Of a stretch of 64,000 nt of DNA, positions 44,290 to 54,220 are shown in pieces. Where the stretch lies: NCBI RefSeq assembly GCF_000264765.2, contig NZ_CP006664.1, positions 3,632,350 through 3,696,349 on the forward strand, given 5' to 3'. This DNA comes from Edwardsiella anguillarum ET080813. GTDB lineage: Bacteria; Pseudomonadota; Gammaproteobacteria; Enterobacterales; Enterobacteriaceae. The position numbers and the translations under genes are program-made. Positions within the stretch are counted from its first letter, which is position 1; every line of letters starts with the position of its first letter. A model generated the notes under the pieces. It was given only the letters and a program-made list of their open reading frames with translations. It was not told where the DNA came from and did no database searches.

Positions 44290-44470
44290 AACATTAGTAT
44301 CGACGAACGCCCATGCGGGCAATCGCTCAACGTAGAGGCGGACAAAGGGTTATGCTGTCGTCGGATTTATCGGGTGACAAAATCCAACCGTTTGGTGGGG
44401 TGTGGGATAGACATGGTGCTGAGTATAAAGTAGGACTTAGAACATGCAAAGCATCGGAACGGCGAAGCCG
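44290..44470 (-). mobile_element. Worn second IS91-type end
   Basis: On the minus strand MSIPHPTKRLDFVTR mirrors the IS91 start MYIPRPAKLLFTFDN. The flanking non-coding part (GAGTATAAAG, then CATGCAAA) is shared with 42895-42945. The copy holds stops and is non-functional. It bounds the cargo gene on the right. Confidence 0.5.
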
Positions 44471-44501
44471 AGAGGCTCGTCCTGTAAGGGCGCTATGTTT
44501 A

Positions 44502-44626
44502 GAATATTGACCAGCGTTTGGCGAGAGACGCCCATCTCTGCGGCGGCCTGCTGCTGTTGTAGCCCCTCGCGATCGACCAGCCGCAGGGCTTCAAACTCAT
44601 CGCGCGCCAGCGTGACCTGCTCCAAC
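44502..44626 (+). repeat. Duplicated piece of the DUF134 gene
   Basis: This 125-bp segment repeats 41511-41635 with only a few differences, in the same orientation. It now fuses to truncated ttrS, so a single frame (44437-45231, minus) reads TtrS and then QLEQVTLARDEFEALRLVDR of DUF134. It marks a recombination junction at the right side of the insertion. Confidence 0.85.
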
Positions 44627-44627
44627 T

Positions 44628-45231
44628 GGCAGACCGGCACGATCGCGGCGTCGGTTTCACCGTCGCGCAGGCGGTAGATCAGCGCATCCAGCGGAAAGCC
44701 GGCAAAGCGGGTCTGGGCGAAAAAGCGGCGGTAGTCATAGCCTTCGCGCGCCAGGCGGTAGAGCAGCGTCTGGTAGCCGCCAAAGGCCTGGGGCGAGACG
44801 GCGCTGATATTTTTGCCGCGCAGATCGGCCAGGTGACGCAGGCGGCTGTCGCTGCGCACGATCAGCGCAGATCCGATGACGTTGGTATTGCCGTGGCGCT
44901 GCGGGCTCTTCAGGGTCGCCAGCCAGGAGAGCGGGGAGTGCCGTCCCAGCGTGACCGCCTGCCCAGGATTGGTAATCACGAAATCCAGTCGCCGCTGACG
45001 CACGGCGCTGTCCAGCGCGCTGATGTCATAGGGCTGCAGACGGAAACGGTAGGCGGGCAGCCGTTGACTGAGCCAGTCGGCCAGCGGCTGCCACTGACGC
45101 TCGGCCATCTGGGTTCCGCGGGTGGCCAGCACGCCAATGGTCACCGTCTGCGACGGCGTGGGCGCCGCCCGGGCGGGGAGCAGCAAAAGCAGGGCCAGCC
45201 ATGGGCTGCCGTAGCGCATCAGCGGGTTCAT
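44628..45231 (-). pseudogene. ttrS: Tetrathionate sensor kinase TtrS, only the periplasmic N-terminal part
   Basis: The frame starts MNPLMRYGSPWLALLLLLPA with a signal peptide and continues as a periplasmic phosphonate-binding-like sensor domain (TVTIGVLATRGTQMAERQWQ, LDFVITNPGQAVTL, NVIGSALIVRSDSR, AVSPQAFGGYQTLLYRLARE). After DAAIVPVC it runs into the duplicated DUF134 segment. The membrane segment, histidine-kinase core and ATP site are gone, so it cannot signal. It is divergent from ttrB, as in intact loci. Confidence 0.82.
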
Positions 45232-45423
45232 CGGGTGTTCAGGCTCAGATATTCAGTCGATGGTTAATTTTGATATAGGTCAGCAATCAAGCGCTATTGT
45301 GGTTTTCCACAATAGGAAGGCCTGTTCCCTGCCGCCCATAATAAATCACGCCAATCGATAAGCGAGCGAAGATATGCGGAACTGTGACATTTCGGGGCAG
45401 ATGCGCTGCGCGGGGAGAGTGTG

Positions 45424-46173
45424 ATGCCGGATGATAAACAACAACAACGGCGGCGCCTGCTGTTCGGGATCGGCAGCGTCAGCGCCGGTCTGGTGCTGCT
45501 GCCCTGGGGGGAGGCGCTGGCGGCGCCGGCGTCGCGACAGGGGATGCGCGGTAAGCGCTGGGCGATGATTATCGACCGGCGTAAGTGCGTCGGCTGTCAG
45601 GCCTGCACGGTTGCCTGCTGCATGGAGAACCTGCCGCCCCTCGGCCAGTTTCGCACCACGGTAAAGCAGTATGAGGTCAGCGGCGCCGCGGCAAACGGCG
45701 TCAGCCAGATGTTCATGCTGCCGCGCCTGTGTAATCACTGTGAAAATCCGCCCTGCGTCGCGGTCTGTCCGGTGCAGGCGACCTATCAGCGCGACGATGG
45801 CATCGTGATGGTGGATAACCGGCGCTGCGTCGGCTGCGCCTACTGTGTTCAGGCCTGCCCGTACGATGCCCGTTTTATCAATCAGCAGACGCTGACCGCC
45901 GATAAATGCACCTTCTGCGCCCACCGTCTGGAGGCAGGGCTGCTGCCCGCCTGCGTCGAGTCCTGCATCGGCGGGGCGCGCATCATCGGCGATATGCACG
46001 ATCCCGACAGCACCCTGAGCCGCCTGCTGGCGCAGCATCGGACGTCGGTTTATGTACTGAAACCGGAGCAGCATACGGCGCCGCGGGTGTTCTACCTGGG
46101 GCTCGACGCCGCGTTTGTCAGCCAGGTCAGCGGGCAGGCGGCGCTGTACGGTGAGGAGGAGATTGACCAATGA
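45424..46173 (+). CDS. ttrB: Tetrathionate reductase iron-sulfur subunit TtrB
   Basis: The 249-residue protein has an N-terminal arginine-rich signal (QQQRRRLLFGIGSVSAGLVL) and four clusters of Cys typical of the DmsB-type electron-transfer subunit: CVGCQACTVACC, CNHCENPPCVAVCP, CVGCAYCVQACP and CTFCAHRL with CVESC. It would carry electrons from TtrC to the catalytic TtrA. It is the only complete gene left in the locus. Its stop overlaps the ttrC start. Confidence 0.92.
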   Translation: MPDDKQQQRRRLLFGIGSVSAGLVLLPWGEALAAPASRQGMRGKRWAMIIDRRKCVGCQACTVACCMENLPPLGQFRTTVKQYEVSGAAANGVSQMFMLPRLCNHCENPPCVAVCPVQATYQRDDGIVMVDNRRCVGCAYCVQACPYDARFINQQTLTADKCTFCAHRLEAGLLPACVESCIGGARIIGDMHDPDSTLSRLLAQHRTSVYVLKPEQHTAPRVFYLGLDAAFVSQVSGQAALYGEEEIDQ

Positions 46174-47148
46174 TAAGAGCGATCCTGGTGGCGCCGCAGC
46201 CGGTTGCCTGGCTGCCGTGGGCGGTGCAGTACTTTTTTTATATCGGCAGCGCCTATGGCGCGGCGCTGCTGCTGTGGCTGGCGCTGCGGCGCAGCGATAG
46301 TTACAGTGTCACGTTTATTTGTGCGATGGCGTTGGTGCTGCTGATCTCCTGCGTGGTCGGGCCGCTGGCGCTGACGGCCGATCTGCATCAGCCCGGTCGT
46401 GCCTGGCACTTTTTTGCCTATCTGACGCCCGGCTCCTGGATGTCGCGCGGCGCGCTGCTGCTGCCGCTGTTCTCCCTGCTGGGCGTGGCGACCGGGTGGC
46501 TCTGCCTGCGTCCCGCGCTGCAGGAGGCGGCGCGGACGCGCTGGAGCCCCCTGCTGATCCTGTTGGCCGCCGGGCGCTGGTCTGCGCCCTGCTGACCGTA
46601 TTGTCCGGCGCCAGCATCGCCCTGTATACCGGCAGCGAGGTCGGGATCGTAGCGGCGCTTCCGCTGTGGCACCAGTGGGGGCTGCCGTGGCTGTGCAGCG
46701 CGCCGTTGGTCTGCGTGGGGCTGTGGGCGCTGGTGCGCGGCCTGCTGGATCGGCCGGTGACGGCGACCGATCGGCGCCTGCTGCTGCTGGCCTGCTGGCT
46801 ATTCTGGCCCACGGGGCGGGTCGGGGCGGAGGGACTCTCGTTCATGCGCGCGCAGGCGTGGCCCGCCGCGCTGCTGACGCTCGCGGCGTCGCAGTGGCTG
46901 ACGCAGCGGCGCTGGCCGGTCGCCCTGTTGGCCATCGGCGCAGCGGCCTCGCTGCGCTGGTTGACCCTGATCGACGTACAGCGGGTCCCCCGCTATGACG
47001 CGGGGATTTACCCTTACACGCTGGCGATCGGCAGCGAGGGGGGTGGCTGGGGATCCTGGCCATGGCGGGACTGTGGGTTTGCCTGGCGGCGATCCTGACT
47101 GAACTGATTGAGGTGCGCGCTGACGCGGTGGAGCAACAAAATGGATAA
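46170..47148 (+). pseudogene. ttrC: Tetrathionate reductase membrane subunit TtrC, frameshifted
   Basis: The NrfD-like quinol-oxidising membrane subunit starts in the frame 46170-46595 (VAWLPWAVQYFFYIGSAYGA). Around 46575 the reading moves to another frame (ALVCALLTVLSGASIALYTG), and near the G-run at 47036-47042 it shifts again to GLWVCLAAILTELIEVRADA, ending at 47148. Two frameshifts in one gene make function unlikely. Confidence 0.85.
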
Positions 47149-50100
47149 ACGCAGACGTCATTTACTGAAGCTGGGGCTGGCCGCGGGCGGCGGCGCCGTG
47201 TTCGCCGCCGGCTATGCCTCGACGGTACGCCATGCGGCGCGCGGGGTGACGCAGGGCAGCGCCGGTGAGCCGACGCGCAGCGCCCAGTTTGGCAACGCGC
47301 TGCAGCCGGAGCTGCGTATCGACGGCGTAGGGCGACTGACGGTCAATCCGCAGCAGCGTCTGGCCAATGGGATGTGCTTTGGCTGCTGGACCCTGTGTGG
47401 GGTGCGCCTGGGTATCGATAATAACAGCAAGCGGATCCTGCGCATCGGTGGGAATCCCTACCATCCGCTTTCCCAGCAGCAGCAGATCCCCTATGTCACG
47501 CCGCTGGCGCAGGCCTGGCGCTCCCTGGCGGGCGAGGCGGGACTGGCGGGCCGTTCGACCGCCTGCGCGCGCGGTAACGCCATGTTGGAGATCCGCGAGA
47601 GTCCTTACCGCATCACGCAGCCGATGAAGCGGGTGGGGAAACGCGGCGAGGGACGCTGGTAAACCATCAGCTATGAGCAGCTGCTGCAGGAGATCTGCGA
47701 CGGCGGCGATCTGTTCGGCGAAGGGGCGGTGGAGGGGCTGCGTTCGCTGCGAAACCTGACCACGCCGCTGGATGCGGCGCACCCGGAGTTCGGGCCGCGG
47801 GCCAACCAGCTGCTGGTGACCAACGCCAGCGATGAGGGGCGCGACCACATCATTAAACGCTTCGCCTTGAACAGCTTTGGCACCCGCAACTTTGGCCATC
47901 ACGGTTCGTACTGCGACTATTCGTTTCGCGCCGGCTCCGGCGCGTTGATGCACGACTTGGACAAGAACGCGCACATGAAGCCGGATCTGGAGGCGGTGGA
48001 GTTTGTGCTGTATATCGGCACCTCACCGGCGCAGTCGGGAAACCCCTTTAAGCGCCAGGCACGCCAGTTGGCCGCCGCGCGAACCCAGACGGGGTTCAGC
48101 TACGTGGTGGTGGCACCCTCGCAGCCGGTGAGCACCAGCCTGGCGGCCGGGGAGAATAACCGCTGGCTGCCGATCCGTGATCCGCTGGGTCCTGGCGCAG
48201 CAGCGCTATAACGCCGCTTACCTCAGCCAGCCGGGCGAGGCGGCCATGATGCAGGCCGGCCAGGCCCACTGGTGCAATGCGACGCATCTGGTGATTTGTC
48301 AGCCTGGGCATCCGCGCGAGGGGCAGTTTTTGCGCCGCTCGGATCTGCTGGGGGGCCTCGTGGAGGCGCAGGATCCTCCGGCGCTGGTGCTGGCCGCGGC
48401 GCACAGGGCCCTCTGCGGGTAAAAAGCGCGTTGAGCTGCCTGCGCGATGAGGCGCAAAAGCTGACCCTGGCGCAGTACAGCGAAATCTGCGGGGTGCCCG
48501 AGGCGGATATCGTTGCGCTGGCGCGGGAGTTTACCGCCCACGGCACCCGCGCGGCGGTGGATACCCACGGCGGAACCATGCATGCCAACGGTTTCTATAC
48601 CGCCTATGCCATCCTGATGCTGAATGTGCTGATCGGGAATATTAATCTGAAGAGAGGAATGATGGCCAAGCCGCCGGCCTATCCCGTCTTTGGCCGCGGG
48701 CCGTGCTATGACTTCGAGCGCTTTCCGGGCAAGGTCAAGCCCCGCGGCCTGATGCTGTCGCGCAGCAAGGCGCACTATGAGCAGAGTAGCGAGTACCGTG
48801 AGAAGGTCGCCGCGGGTGTCTCGCCCTATCCCTACCGGCTGAAGGCGTGGATTAGCCACATGGCGAACCCGCTGTACGGGGTGCCGGGGCTGCGTGCCCT
48901 GCTGGAGGCGTGCCTGCGCTCCCCGGCACAGCTGCCGCTGATCGTGGCGGTCGATGCCTTTATCAACGAGACCTCGGCGCTGGCCGACTATCTGGTGCCG
49001 GATACGGTCACCTATGAGAGCTGGGGGATCGCCGGGGTCTGGCAAGGAGTGCCGACGCGGGCGGCGACGGTGCGCTGGCCGGCGGTGACGCCGCTGAGCG
49101 CGCGGACGGCGGACGGCCGTCCGATCAGCCTGGAGAATTTCCTGATCGATCTGGCCAAGCGGCTGGCGCTGCCCGGCTTTGGCGCCCGGGCGCAGCAGAA
49201 TGCGCAGGGGGAGTGGCTGGCGATCGACAGCGGAGAGCAGTACTACCTGCGCGCCGCGGCCAACCTGGCGCAGCTGGAGACGCCGGTGGCGCCCGCGACG
49301 GCGCAGGACGTGGCGCTGAGCGGGGTCGATCGTCTGCTGCCGCGGCTGCAGACGACGCTGCCGGCGGCCGAGGTGGGCGCGGTGGCCAGCGTACTGGCGC
49401 GCGGCGGTCGTTTTGAGGACGCCGCGCACCGTTATCAGGGGGAGATGATGGCTCACCGCTACCGCCGTCCGTTCGCCGTGTGGAATGCGCAGGTGGCGGC
49501 GGCGCGCAACAGCATGACCGGCGAGCGCTACTGCGGCTGCCCAACCTGGATGGCGCCGCGTCTAGCGGACGGTACGCCGCTGCGCGAGCGCTGGCCGCTG
49601 GAGGCGTGGCCCTTCGAGCTGACCAGCTACAAGTCCAATATCCACAGCGCCGTGTCTGCGCTGTCGCCGCGTCTGTGCGCCGTGAAGCGCGATAACCCGA
49701 TCTACCTGCATCCGGCGGACGCCGAGCGGATGGGGATCGGCAACGGCGACGCCGTCGAGGTGACGACGCCGGGCGGCACACTGCGGGCGCAGGCGATGAT
49801 CTTGGACAGCGTGATGCCCGGCGTCATCGCCGTTGAGCACGGCTATGGTCACTGGGAGCACGGCTATGGTCACTGGGAGCTGGGCGTCCGGTCGCATATC
49901 ATCGACGGACGGGCGCAGCCCGCGCCGTCGGTGACGCTGGCGGGCGTCAGCCTGAACCAACTGGGGCTGGTTGACCCGACCCGCCAGAGCCCGGGACTGC
50001 TGCTGGACTGGGTGGTCGGTTCGGCCGCCCGCCAGGGGCTGCCCGCCCGCATCCGGCGGGCTAAGGCGGTCGGCCGCCTCAGCGCAGGGGAATGGCGGTT

Positions 50101-50218
50101 CCCCAGCGCTGCCAATCATCGGGGGGATTCTCGTGCAGTAAAAAGTGGGTTCCCGCCGGCGCGGCCGGCGCCAGCGGCGTTGAGGGCGGCGTGGCGAAGG
50201 CGATGCCGCCGCGGATGA
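47141..50218 (+). pseudogene. ttrA: Tetrathionate reductase catalytic subunit TtrA, multiply disrupted
   Basis: The start MDKRRRHLLKLGLAAGGGAV is followed by the iron-sulfur/molybdopterin region MCFGCWTLCGVRLGID. Damage is extensive: an in-frame TAA at 47660-47662 after GEGRW, a shift near 48190 (WLPIRDPLGPG against MIRWVLAQQRYNAAYLSQPG) with apparent loss of sequence, return to the first frame near 48410, a 21-bp tandem duplication at 49835-49876, and loss of the natural stop, so the frame now overlaps letB by 140 bp. Conserved molybdenum-enzyme segments persist (HGGTMHANGFYTAYAILMLN, FELTSYKSNIHSAVSALSPR). Decay is therefore fairly recent. Confidence 0.88.
49835..49876 (+). repeat. Perfect 21-bp tandem duplication in ttrA
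   Basis: GAGCACGGCTATGGTCACTG plus G is present twice in succession, giving EHGYGHW-EHGYGHW. Other family members have a single copy in my recollection; it looks like a replication slip. Confidence 0.9.
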
Positions 50219-52718
50219 ACTGCTGGAACGTTCCAGTCTTGACCACGCCGCCGGTCAGGCCGAACGCCAGATTATAGCCAGAGGCCTGCCAGAAGACGCT
50301 ATTGGTGCGCACCAGCCGCTGATAGGCGCGGCCAATGCGCAGCGCCACCTGCACCCGATCGCCCAAGTTGCCCAGGGTCAGGCCGGTGACGGTTCCCACC
50401 TCCATGCCGCGGTACAGCACCGGCGTGCCGATCTGCAGTGAACCGGCGTCCGGGGTATCGACCGCGATGCTGATCCCGTCCAGATAGCGCGCATCGCTCA
50501 GCGTCGCATCCTGCAGTTCAAAGCGTCGGGCCGCGTTGCCGCTGCCTGGCTCCAGGTTGATGAACGGCTGCAGCAGCGCCTCTAGGTTGCTCACGCCGGC
50601 GGCTGAAATATGCGGTGTCACCAGCGAAAAGCGGGTTCCCGCACGGGCGAAGGCATCGACATACTCCGGGTAGAGCACCGCCTGTGCCAATACCTGTCGG
50701 CGATCGGCGCTGAGGCTGAGCGAGGCCAGCTGACCGATGTCGAGCCCCAGGTAGCGGATCGGCATGCCCGGCGAGAGGCGGGTGCCGTCATAGGTTGAGA
50801 GAACGATCTGGCCGCCGACGGCGCGGGCGGCGGTTTCATTCGGGTAGAGGGGGCGCCGGTCGCCCGCGGGGGGCGTTACGCCGCTGAGGTTATCGAGGCT
50901 GATGGCGCCTTTCAGGGCGCGTTCAAGGGGGGCGGCCTCGACCGTCAGACCGCCGCCGTTGAGCTGCACCCGCGCGCCGCCCTCGGCCCAGAATACGCTT
51001 TGTCCTCCCACCAGGTGGCGATAGGCGGGCTGGATATACAGGGCGATATCGAAACCGTCGCGCCGCGGGGCGATGGCGGCGATTTCGCCGATGCGGAATT
51101 TGCGATATAGCACCGGCGACCCGGGCTGGATATCCGGCAGGGCGGCGGCGTGCAGAGTCAAGGTCGTCGGAGGCTGCTCGCCGCGGATATCATCGCGGGC
51201 GGCGGCGGCGTCGCGGAACAGCGGATAGTGGCTCAGCGCCTTACCGCGCTGGCCGGGCAGGATCGCGATCCCCCCCTCGAGCCACTCCTGCGGGGCGGCG
51301 CCGGTCACCGCCAGGCCATCGACGCCCAGCTGCAGGCCGAGGCGGCTGTTGACCACAAAGCGGCTGTCGGCATGGATAGCGTGTCGGTACGGCGGGGCGA
51401 TGACGGCCTCAAACTGTACGCCGTCGTCGCGCAGTTCGCGCCCGGTGACCTGCCCAACGCGGATCCCCTTGAGGCGCAGCGGCTGGCCGACGTCGATACC
51501 GTAGCTCTGGGGGGCGTTCAGGGTCAGGCGCAGCGCGCCCGGTTCCTGCAGCAGCGCGTCGGCGGCGGGGAGGACGGTAAAGTGGCGCAGCGGCTCGCCG
51601 TCGCCGGGGTGAAGCTCGAGGACGCTGCCGTTGAACAGCTGGCTTAGATTAAGCCGGCTGAGCGTGAGGCCGGGCGCGCTGAGGCTGATGCGGCTCTGGC
51701 TGCGCAGCAGGTCGCTGACGCTGGGATCGACGGCCAGGGTGCCGCTGACTCGCCCATCGGCGTTGAGATCCAGCTCGGTGAGCATGCCGACCTGTACGCC
51801 CTGGTACAGCAGCGGCGTACGGTTGGCCTGCAGTCCCTCGCCGCCGGGCAGCGCCAGCGTGACGCTGACGCCGCGCTGACTGCTGGCCAGGTTAGAGTAG
51901 AGGGGAAAGCTGGCGCCGGGGCGTACCGGGGAGGATGCCGGCGGGGAATCGAATGCGATGGCGCCGTTGACCAGCGCGGCGAGACCCTCTACCTGCAGCG
52001 ATATGCCGGACAGGCTGACGTCGCCGCGGATCCCTGAGACATTCCAAAAGCGGCTTTCCTCCTTGACCAGCGGGGCAAAGCGCCGCTCGATCAGCACATC
52101 GATACGCACCCCCTGCCGCGCGTCGTCGAGGGCATAATTATAGACGCTGCCGACCGGTATCTTGCGGTAATAGACCGGCGAGCCGTTGCTGAGCGCGCCT
52201 AAGTCCGGCGCGCGGAGGTGCAGCAGCAGCTCATCGGTCCCCGGATGGAGGCTGGGCTGCTCATCGCGGGCGATAAAGCGCTGGCGCGGCGCGCCGTCGC
52301 CCGGCTGCATGGCGATGTAGTTGCCGCCGACCAGCGCGTCCAGCCCGGAGACCCCCGCCAGAGAGGCCTTGGGCGTGACCAGCCAGAACTGGGTCCCCTG
52401 GCGCAGGGCATTGCTCATGCTGCGCTGGATGTTTACGGAGACCTCGATGCGCTTCAGATCCGGGGTGACGCTGACCTTGCTGACCGTGCCCACCTCGACC
52501 CCTTGAAAGCGCACCGGCGTGCGTCCGGCCACCAGACCGGGCGCGGATTGAAAGGTGATCAGCACCGTTTCACCGCGCTCTTGCAGGGTGGTATAGCCCA
52601 TCCAGCCTGCGGTCAGCAGCGCGACCAGCGGCAGCAGCCAGAAGGGCGACAGGCGGCGTTTGTGCCTGACGATCGCGTTATTGGGCGTATTCTGTGTCGT
52701 TGGCGTCGGTTGTGGCAT
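50079..52718 (-). CDS. letB: LetB (YebT), multi-MCE lipid-transport tunnel protein
   Basis: The ~879-residue protein has one N-terminal membrane anchor (FWLLPLVALLTAGWMGYTTL) and a series of MCE domains, each recognisable by a start such as GLVAGRTPVRFQGVEVGTV, GSPVYYRKIPVGSV, RTPLLYQGVQVGML, GQPLRLKGIRVGQV, GSPVLYRKFRIGEI, GMPIRYLGLDIGQL and GTPVLYRGMEVGTV: seven in all, as in E. coli LetB. The domains stack into a tunnel across the periplasm for lipids. Two in-frame ATGs lie close; 52718 matches relatives better than 52724. It overlaps letA by about 40 bp. Confidence 0.93.
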   Translation of the reverse strand: MPQPTPTTQNTPNNAIVRHKRRLSPFWLLPLVALLTAGWMGYTTLQERGETVLITFQSAPGLVAGRTPVRFQGVEVGTVSKVSVTPDLKRIEVSVNIQRSMSNALRQGTQFWLVTPKASLAGVSGLDALVGGNYIAMQPGDGAPRQRFIARDEQPSLHPGTDELLLHLRAPDLGALSNGSPVYYRKIPVGSVYNYALDDARQGVRIDVLIERRFAPLVKEESRFWNVSGIRGDVSLSGISLQVEGLAALVNGAIAFDSPPASSPVRPGASFPLYSNLASSQRGVSVTLALPGGEGLQANRTPLLYQGVQVGMLTELDLNADGRVSGTLAVDPSVSDLLRSQSRISLSAPGLTLSRLNLSQLFNGSVLELHPGDGEPLRHFTVLPAADALLQEPGALRLTLNAPQSYGIDVGQPLRLKGIRVGQVTGRELRDDGVQFEAVIAPPYRHAIHADSRFVVNSRLGLQLGVDGLAVTGAAPQEWLEGGIAILPGQRGKALSHYPLFRDAAAARDDIRGEQPPTTLTLHAAALPDIQPGSPVLYRKFRIGEIAAIAPRRDGFDIALYIQPAYRHLVGGQSVFWAEGGARVQLNGGGLTVEAAPLERALKGAISLDNLSGVTPPAGDRRPLYPNETAARAVGGQIVLSTYDGTRLSPGMPIRYLGLDIGQLASLSLSADRRQVLAQAVLYPEYVDAFARAGTRFSLVTPHISAAGVSNLEALLQPFINLEPGSGNAARRFELQDATLSDARYLDGISIAVDTPDAGSLQIGTPVLYRGMEVGTVTGLTLGNLGDRVQVALRIGRAYQRLVRTNSVFWQASGYNLAFGLTGGVVKTGTFQQFIRGGIAFATPPSTPLAPAAPAGTHFLLHENPPDDWQRWGTAIPLR

Positions 52719-53922
52719 GTGCATCCCATATCAGTCGACTGTCCAGCCATTCCACGGCCAGCAGCGTCAGAAATACCGCGGCGCCGAAATAAAAGGCCGC
52801 CGCGCCCATGGTAAACGAGAACAGCTGGTCGCGATCGATCAGCGACATCATCAGCGCAATGACAAATAGATCCAGCATCGACCAGCGGCCGATCCAGGTG
52901 ATCAGCCGCAGCATGCGCATGCGCCGCACCAGGCTGCCCCCGCGGCGCAGGTGTATGCCCAGCAGCAGGAACAGCATGACCGCCACCTTGATAAAGGGCA
53001 CCAGGATACTGGCGATAAAGACGATAGCGGCGATCGGCAGATTCCCCCCCTTGGCCAGGGCGAGGGTTCCCGAGAGCAGGGTGTCCTCGATGCGCACGCC
53101 GTTGACGTATAGGATCGAGATGGGCAGCAGGTTGGCCGGCAGCAGGATGATCACGGCGGCGATCAGGGTGGCCCAGGTTTTTTGCAGGCTGTGGGGCTGA
53201 CGGCGGTGCAGCGGTAGGCGGCAGCGCCGGCAGTGTCCGTGGGCATCCGGCGGAGCCGTATGGCGACAGGCGTGGCACAGCAGCAGCGCGCTGTCCGGCG
53301 CGCTTTGGGGCGGCTGCGGGTACAGGCGTCGCCACAGCTGTTCGATGTTCAGATGGATCAGCAGCAGCAGGGTCAGCAGGGTGGCGACGATATAGGCCAA
53401 CAGCGCGGGGCCGGGATCGACGGCGGCATATTCGCGGACCTTAATGGCGGCGACGGCCAGCGCGATCAGATAGATATCCAACATGATCCACGGGCGCAGC
53501 AGGGAGAGCAGCAGCAGCAGCGGACGCAGGTTCAGGCGCAGCCGCTGGCCGAGATACAGCGCCAGCAGCAGCGCGGGCAGCAGCAGCGGCGCCACGATGG
53601 CGCAGAAGGCGACCATGCCGGCGGTGAGGATCTCGCCCTGCATGGCCATCTGTCCGATGCCCTGCCAGACGCTGGCCTGCACCGTGACGCCCAGCAGATG
53701 GATCTGTAGCAGCGGCTGAAACAGGGCCAGCGGCAAGAGCACCAGCAGGGTGAGTGCCAGCGCTGCAAGGCGGGGCAGCGGCCAGTCCCGGCCATCATAC
53801 AGGCGGGCGTCGCAGCGCGGACAGAAGGCGGACTGGTGCGCACCGATCGCCGGGAGGCGACACAGCGCATCGCACTCCGGGCAGCGCAGGCGATGCGTCA
53901 GGACGCCGGCTCGGCGAGTCAT
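52678..53922 (-). CDS. letA: LetA (YebS), PqiA-like inner-membrane protein
   Basis: The 414-residue protein has two zinc-ribbon motifs (CPECDALCRLP with FCPRCDARLY near the N-terminus, and CHACRHT with HCRRCRLPLH around residue 220) and two blocks of about four membrane segments each, the PqiA duplication. It partners LetB in inner-to-outer membrane lipid transfer. Divergent orientation from msrC-proQ-prc is as in E. coli. Confidence 0.93.
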   Translation of the reverse strand: MTRRAGVLTHRLRCPECDALCRLPAIGAHQSAFCPRCDARLYDGRDWPLPRLAALALTLLVLLPLALFQPLLQIHLLGVTVQASVWQGIGQMAMQGEILTAGMVAFCAIVAPLLLPALLLALYLGQRLRLNLRPLLLLLSLLRPWIMLDIYLIALAVAAIKVREYAAVDPGPALLAYIVATLLTLLLLIHLNIEQLWRRLYPQPPQSAPDSALLLCHACRHTAPPDAHGHCRRCRLPLHRRQPHSLQKTWATLIAAVIILLPANLLPISILYVNGVRIEDTLLSGTLALAKGGNLPIAAIVFIASILVPFIKVAVMLFLLLGIHLRRGGSLVRRMRMLRLITWIGRWSMLDLFVIALMMSLIDRDQLFSFTMGAAAFYFGAAVFLTLLAVEWLDSRLIWDAHATTDANDTEYAQ

Positions 53923-54028
53923 GCCATTAATACCGGAAATGGGTGGCGTTGCCGGGTAAGCGGATAGCGCATCTATCGTCCCATGGTTGGCTGAGAAGCT
54001 GTGTACAACAGTAGCGCGGGCTAGGGCG

Positions 54029-54077
54029 TGTCCCGTAACGGTGCGCGGTGACGACGCTCACGGCCCGTTACGGGACA
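54029..54077. repeat. 13-bp perfect inverted repeat between letA and msrC
   Basis: TGTCCCGTAACGG (54029-54041) pairs exactly with CCGTTACGGGACA (54065-54077), with a 23-nt GC-rich centre. The right arm continues into ACATGT. It sits in the shared upstream region of the divergent letA and msrC genes and could be a small repeat element or a regulator site. Confidence 0.75.
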
Positions 54078-54220
54078 TGTCCCGAGCGTAAATATACATG
54101 GTGTTAGCGCATAAGACGACGCTATTCGGCTTTTTGCTTGTGTGTTGTCGCATTTAATGCTTATTTTATGGGAGGCATGCCCGCGCAGGCTAATGGGATC
54201 CTATCGTCATTGAGAGAATC

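Noticed and set aside
48299..49456. A 385-codon minus-strand frame opposite ttrA
   Set aside because: It is a shadow of a molybdenum-enzyme gene; Arg/Gln-rich composition and no ribosome site.
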